Shown: piece by piece, positions 59,414-64,000 of the stretch
Layout: each line of letters starts with the position of its first letter
Position numbering within the stretch: the first letter of the stretch is position 1
NCBI RefSeq assembly: GCF_010093535.1
Contig: NW_022985170.1
Location: 1,207,492 to 1,271,491, forward strand
Origin: Lindgomyces ingoldianus
Taxonomy: Eukaryota; Ascomycota; Dothideomycetes; Pleosporales; Lindgomycetaceae
Direction of reading: 5' to 3'
Length of the DNA: 64,000 nucleotides
Notes under the pieces: model-generated
What the model saw: only the letters and a program-made list of their open reading frames with translations
The model's database searches: none
What the model was told of the DNA's origin: nothing
Position numbers and translations under genes: made by a program

Positions 59414-59593
59414 TAAGGGCAACATGTTTCTGGTTCTATTGCTCTTGTCTTTCCTCCGTACGGAGGAAAAGGGGGATATCTAGATGTTCGTGCACGGAGG
59501 TTCGCGCACGAGCATCATGTGACATAGATACGTGATCCTGCTCGTGCACGATCGCTTGTATCCAGACTGTGACGCTGCTGCTGCGTACGGACA
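59414..59593 (+). repeat. third, truncated D LTR, pristine
   Basis: The last 180 bp of the D LTR with no visible RIP. It contains a perfect 20-bp palindrome TTTCCTCCGTACGGAGGAAA (59450-59469). It ends exactly at the right TSD. Confidence 0.85.
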
Positions 59594-62011
59594 ATTAATA
59601 TATTTATAAAAATACTATAACTTATACTCTAACAAGTTATATAGTAGTTAGTAAGAAGGCTTTATCTTTTCCTTTAGCTTAATAGCTAGATTTTATAAGC
59701 TATATAGTAGTACTTCTAACATCTTATTAGACTTAACTATGTTTATATATTCTTTATACTTTAGTCTTAACTTAAGCTTTATAAGTTTTAAAGAATTTTT
59801 AGTGTTATTAGATAGCACACTGTAGACATAGACATCTATATTAGGACTCTATATAGTTTGCTTAAACTCTGCTACGTCTTCTAAGGCTACTTTAGCATAC
59901 TTTAGCATACTATAGTTTTTTACACTTTTAAATAATATATGTTTTATATAAAAGTTTAGCTTTAAATTAAACTAATTAATTTAAAGTAACGTACCTAACA
60001 GGTTGGCCGGCTACACGGGTTAGCCGGCCACTTTTGCTAAGCCCCTACTAAAACCACCCTATTCTCTCGCAAAACAGCCTACTTTAGCCCTATATAGAGT
60101 AATATAACACAAGATATTATTTAGAGTCTACTTTTACTACTTACTTATATGTACATAAGTTATGTCTAGTCTAATTACACTACTTATATTACCTTTAACT
60201 TAGCTTACTTTTTTTAGCGCGCACTTGCGTCTTTAGCTTCTTTCTATTACTACGCGCTTTAAACTCCTTTAGAGTAGTTAAACAAGCTTTATTTTTAACT
60301 ATTAAGGTTTTTTTTACTTAAATCTACTTTCTTTTATGTAATCTATGTTATATAGTAGCCTTATTTACTGCTTAAAGCTTTATAATTTTATAGCCTACTT
60401 TATTATATTAATGCTTTAGATAACTATTATTTACTTTTTATTACTTTACTATATTACTTTTAGCTATTTTTATTTCTTTAAAGCTATAATAACTGCTCTA
60501 GTTAATATCTAGCCTATTATAAAGCTTAACTTATTAAAGTTATATGTGTCTTTATTCTAGATACTATACTTAGCTTTTATGTTAGCTACTAGGTAAAACT
60601 AGCTCTAGATAACCTCTAGATTCTTATAAAGTACTTTTTTATAATTATACTTATAATTAAACTTTATTATAAACTTACAGTAGTTCTTAACTTACATACT
60701 AGGCTAGTTTAAGCTAACCTAGCCTAGATTACACTCTGTAAGTAAGGAATTAGCTATATTAGCTATAGCTATAAGCCTAAAAAGAAATCTGCGTGTAATA
60801 AGCTTAAGTATATACTTAATAACTACTTTTTTTTTAAGCTTAGTTAGATTCCTTAATTTAGGCTAGCATTCTGCTTGTAAAGGCTGTCTAGCGCGTTAAT
60901 TACTTAGTGTTGTGTAAGAGACATTATAAATAGCTACAGCGCGTTATAAAGAGAGTTTTAAGTCTTATTTAAGAGCCTAAAAAGTAAGCTATATTTAACA
61001 TTCTTTAGAAGATTTAATCTAGTGTTGTTGTTAAGGCATTATGTAGATAGGTAGAGTTTAGTAGGGGCTTAGCAAAAGTGGCTGGCCAACCTGTGTGGCC
61101 GGCCAACCCGTTAGGTACGTTAAACCTAAATATATTAAAGGTCCCTTTAAGTTTATTACTATAAATAGCACTTTATAAGTTTAAACTTTTTTTTAAAAGT
61201 TTATAATCTTTATATTTATAACTATAAAGCTGTAGACAGTAAAGTTTAATTTATTAAGTGCTTTTAGAAAGACACCTAGCAAAGGCTTAATCTTAAGATC
61301 CTGCTTTTTAGCTATTATAGTAAATAAAATGTTTAATTAAGCTTTTTTATTTACTATAGCCTAAAAGTCTTCTAATACCTCTATGCTTACTATTACTAAT
61401 AATAAGGTTAACCTTTTTAAGTATAATAAGTTCTAAAAGTTTTTAAGCTTTTTTTTATTACTTTTTAAAGTAATATAGGCTTAAAAAAAGAAGCTTAGTT
61501 TTTTTAGCTTTACTTTTTTCTTTTTTACTTATTTTTATTAGACTTATTTTTATCTTTATCCTTTATAAAATAATCTAGAGAAATATAACTTAGCTGCTTA
61601 TAATTCTAGTAAGTAACTTTTATTTTATTAAATTTTTACTTAAAGGCTTTTTTTATTTTTTTAAGCTTCTTTAGGTTCTTATTAGCTAGAGGTAAAGTAA
61701 AACACTTTTATGTTTCTTTTTTTTTAACTTTAGCCCTTTTCTCTTCTGCTGGCAGTAGTAGAATATGTTGCTTTACTCTTTTACTTAAGCTAGCGTCTCT
61801 TACTTACTTTATAGAATATATGTTAGATTACGCTTAATCTTATTAAATAGTGTGCTACTAAAGTCTACTATTATTTTATTTATGCTCTTTTATTAACTTT
61901 AGTCTATAATAGCTTAAGGTAGGCTAGAAGTTTAGTTAGAAACTAATTAAGTTATTATTTATAGTTCTTTATAGTGTTATAAGCTACCCTTTTTTATTTT
62001 ACTAAAGTACT
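59594..62011 (-). pseudogene. Gypsy2 pol relic, N-terminal part, split by C4
   Basis: Leftward from 62011, AT-rich coding-like sequence includes QDLKIKPLLGVFLKALNKLN (about 61280), which could be the protease region. After the C4 insertion, LRLKYKEYINIVKSNKMLEV and LAIKLKEKIKPSYxLLYNLL (about 59620-59720) match the spacer and start of Gypsy RT. It ends at the D2 target site, beyond which the RT continues at 55098. Gag would lie further right and is not seen. Confidence 0.7.
59989..61120 (-). mobile_element. C-family element, copy C4, in Gypsy2
   Basis: 1132 bp with TA on both sides (59987-59988, 61121-61122), ends ACGTACCTAACAGGTTGG and CCGTTAGGTACGT. Same orientation as C3. Confidence 0.85.
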
Positions 62012-64000
62012 TGTCCGTACGCAGCAGCAGCGTCGCGGCCTGGACACGAACGATCGCGCACGAGCAGGATCACGTATCTATGTCACATAATGCTTGTGCG
62101 CGAACCTCTGTGCGCGAACATCTAGATATCCCCCTTTTCCTCTATACAAAGAAAAGACAAAAGTAATAGAACTAAAAACATGTTACCCTTACCTTACTTA
62201 CCTTATACACTATGCACACTGTACACTACTCTTACTTTTACTACTTAAGTGCTTATACTATAAGTAGCTAGCTATTAAAGCCTATTTAACACTAATTAGT
62301 AGTTAATTTAATTAACTATAAATTAGTAAAAGTAATAATAAAGTACTTACACTTTATAAAGTACTTTATTTTATTACTTATTTTTTAGGAAAAGTAATAG
62401 CAAAGTACTTACACTTTATAAGGTACTTTATTTAGTTACTTATTTTTTAAAATAGTAAATTAATTCTTTACATTATACAGTAAGCTCTACTACTATATAA
62501 AGTAAAAAGAAGATAGTGTAAAACGCACACTAAAGCTACTAAAGCTGTATAACTTAGCAGCTAGATAATAGCATATTAATTCTTTATATTGTACAGCAAG
62601 CTCTACTACTATACAAAGTAAAAAGAAGATAGTATAAGGCGCACACTAAAGCTATTAAAGCTGCATAACCTAGCAGCTAGACAACAGCAGTACCTGTGTA
62701 ATTTACTAGAAAAGTAATTAACTATACTATTATAATAAAATCCTATTAGCAACTAACAACTCTGCATAATAATAAAAAAAATAAAAAATAATTTTTATTA
62801 TATAAATAACTTATAAAGAACATAAAGATATTAAAAGCAACACTATAAAATAAAACTAGCCTAGAGTACTAGAATAACAAGATTAATATGTTAGAAGCTT
62901 TAATAAGCCTATAAACTTAATTATATATAAGTTACATAATTACTAATCTACACATAATAACTTAGAAAGGCGCTACTTTTCTAAGTGCGTACATAAAAAA
63001 TTTTAAAGAATAGACACTATAAAACTTCTTAGCACTTAGCTATGTGTTTAAAAGAGAGCTTATATAAGTGCTAAAGGACAAGGGAATTACACTATAGCTA
63101 AGCACTAAAGGTACTTAAGCCTAGAAGCTGTATAATATAGCATAAAGAAAAGTAATTGCACTAAAAAAGCTTTATATATAACTTTTATTACTATATAAGG
63201 CTCTACACAGAAGCAGACTAAACACAATGCTGCTATTAACACTAAATATACTAGTATTACCTGCTTCTACACCTTAGCTAGCACTACACTAATTACTGTA
63301 CAAACAATACATGCTACCCTACCTAACGCCTGCTCCACACCCTTAATTGTACACACCACTGCCTGCAGTAGTGTATGCACTACTAATACCACCTGCACAA
63401 TTTATACTACATTATAACTTATATAAACTTCTACTCTAAAAAGAAACTACTAAAGAAAAACTTCTAGTAGATAAGATTATATAATTTTAAAAAGTATAAA
63501 AAAAATAATAACTATATAAGTTAACTATATAACATTTTTATAAATAAAATAAAGATTTTTATTAATTTATATTAATAGCTAAATATCTAGAAAACTTAGT
63601 ACATAGACATCTTTCTAGACATCTTAAAAGGTTAGGTAAATATATACTATTTGCATAACATAGGCCCTAGATATAACTAGAAGCATTTATACAACACTTT
63701 AAGTAGTTACTTTAACACTAATGTAAACTATAGCTAGTACTAGACAGACTAGACAATAATAACTTTTACATAATGCTAATAAAAAAACTTTAATAAGAGT
63801 TTATATAAAGCCTTTAAAACAATAATTAATAAGCTTACACTTATATAAAAGGCACTAAGAATAAAATTTTAAAAGAATGTTTTACTGCACACTACTATTA
63901 TATAAGCTTATTAAGAATAACTAAAACTAAAATATGCTATGTTTACTATTAAGCCTTTATATAAAGCCTTATTTAGCAACCTATAGGCATTACTTTAAGT
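62012..64000 (-). mobile_element. D-family element (D5), reversed, running past the window
   Basis: Starts with a reversed 280-bp D LTR (62012-62291) well preserved at its outer end. The interior matches D2 in reverse to about 63705, then diverges. The last 300 bases are AT-rich and unassigned. The right end and TSD lie outside. Confidence 0.75.

Larger units (their letters stand above)
55099..59593 (+). mobile_element. D-family LTR element (D2) inserted in Gypsy2
   Basis: Flanked by TSD ATTAA (55094-55098, 59594-59598). Left LTR 55099-55378, second LTR 59106-59385, then CTGGCAACTTTTC plus a T-run and a third, 5'-truncated LTR (59414-59593). The 3.7-kb interior shows no RT, integrase or protease that I can recognise, so it may be a large non-autonomous retrotransposon (LARD) or too RIP-damaged to read. 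On the plus strand a possible gag start follows a CA microsatellite: MSLxPSFSTTSAVSAGVFN at 55857. Orientation not certain. Confidence 0.8.

Overview
The window looks like a filamentous ascomycete (Pezizomycotina) chromosome. The few intact genes carry short GT-AG introns and are typical fungal types, while most of the remaining DNA is transposable elements saturated with C-to-T and G-to-A changes (TpA everywhere, CAG/TGG turned into TAG). That is the pattern of repeat-induced point mutation (RIP). No composition statistic was computed; this is read by eye. Species is not assigned.

Layout. 0-7.5 kb is gene-bearing DNA: a decayed thioester-reductase (R) domain of a PKS/NRPS-type enzyme (1.1-2.0 kb, +) beside an apparently intact four-exon MFS drug/toxin exporter (2.6-4.6 kb, -). 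8.4-12.8 kb is a RIP-mutated repeat block. 13.3-15.9 kb holds an intact 868-residue WD40-type gene, probably the TFIIIC subunit Tfc6/Sfc6. 16.4-20.1 kb is a nest of TA-flanked transposons with a 423-bp miniature LTR retrotransposon (TRIM) inside. 20.5-28.6 kb is mostly unique DNA with a TAG-riddled dead ORF (22.7 kb), an intact secreted DUF1996 protein gene (23.7-25.0 kb) and a shrunken highly reducing PKS relic (28.0-28.6 kb).

28.6-64 kb is almost entirely nested transposons. Target-site duplications (TSDs) prove much of the order: a TA-flanked element holds a D-family LTR element; that holds a Copia element (30983-45768, TSD CTAGT); and that holds a complete 7.6-kb chromodomain Gypsy element (36897-44524, TSD CACTA), a solo D LTR, a TA-flanked palindromic element and a GC-rich insert. 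Further right, a second chromodomain Gypsy element is cut in two by a 4.5-kb D element (55099-59593, TSD ATTAA) and also carries a TA-flanked element and another D element at its edge.

Element families named here: A and B, about 1.1-kb TA-flanked palindromic (foldback) elements with ACGTAC termini; C, about 1.13-kb TA-flanked relics of a pogo/Fot1-type transposon ending in a transposase zinc knuckle; D, an LTR element whose LTR is 280 bp in every complete copy; E, the LTR of the Copia element, carrying a 10-bp minisatellite; S, a roughly 180-bp repeat whose end resembles half a tRNA; and the TRIM.

The intact genes are not one functional unit. The two PKS-related relics and the exporter suggest a former secondary-metabolite locus whose enzymes died while the transporter survived. 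The points most worth a second look are the antisense Cys-rich ORF found in the same place in both Gypsy elements, the RIP damage that fades at the outer ends of the nested retrotransposons, and the near-complete palindromes of the A/B elements.
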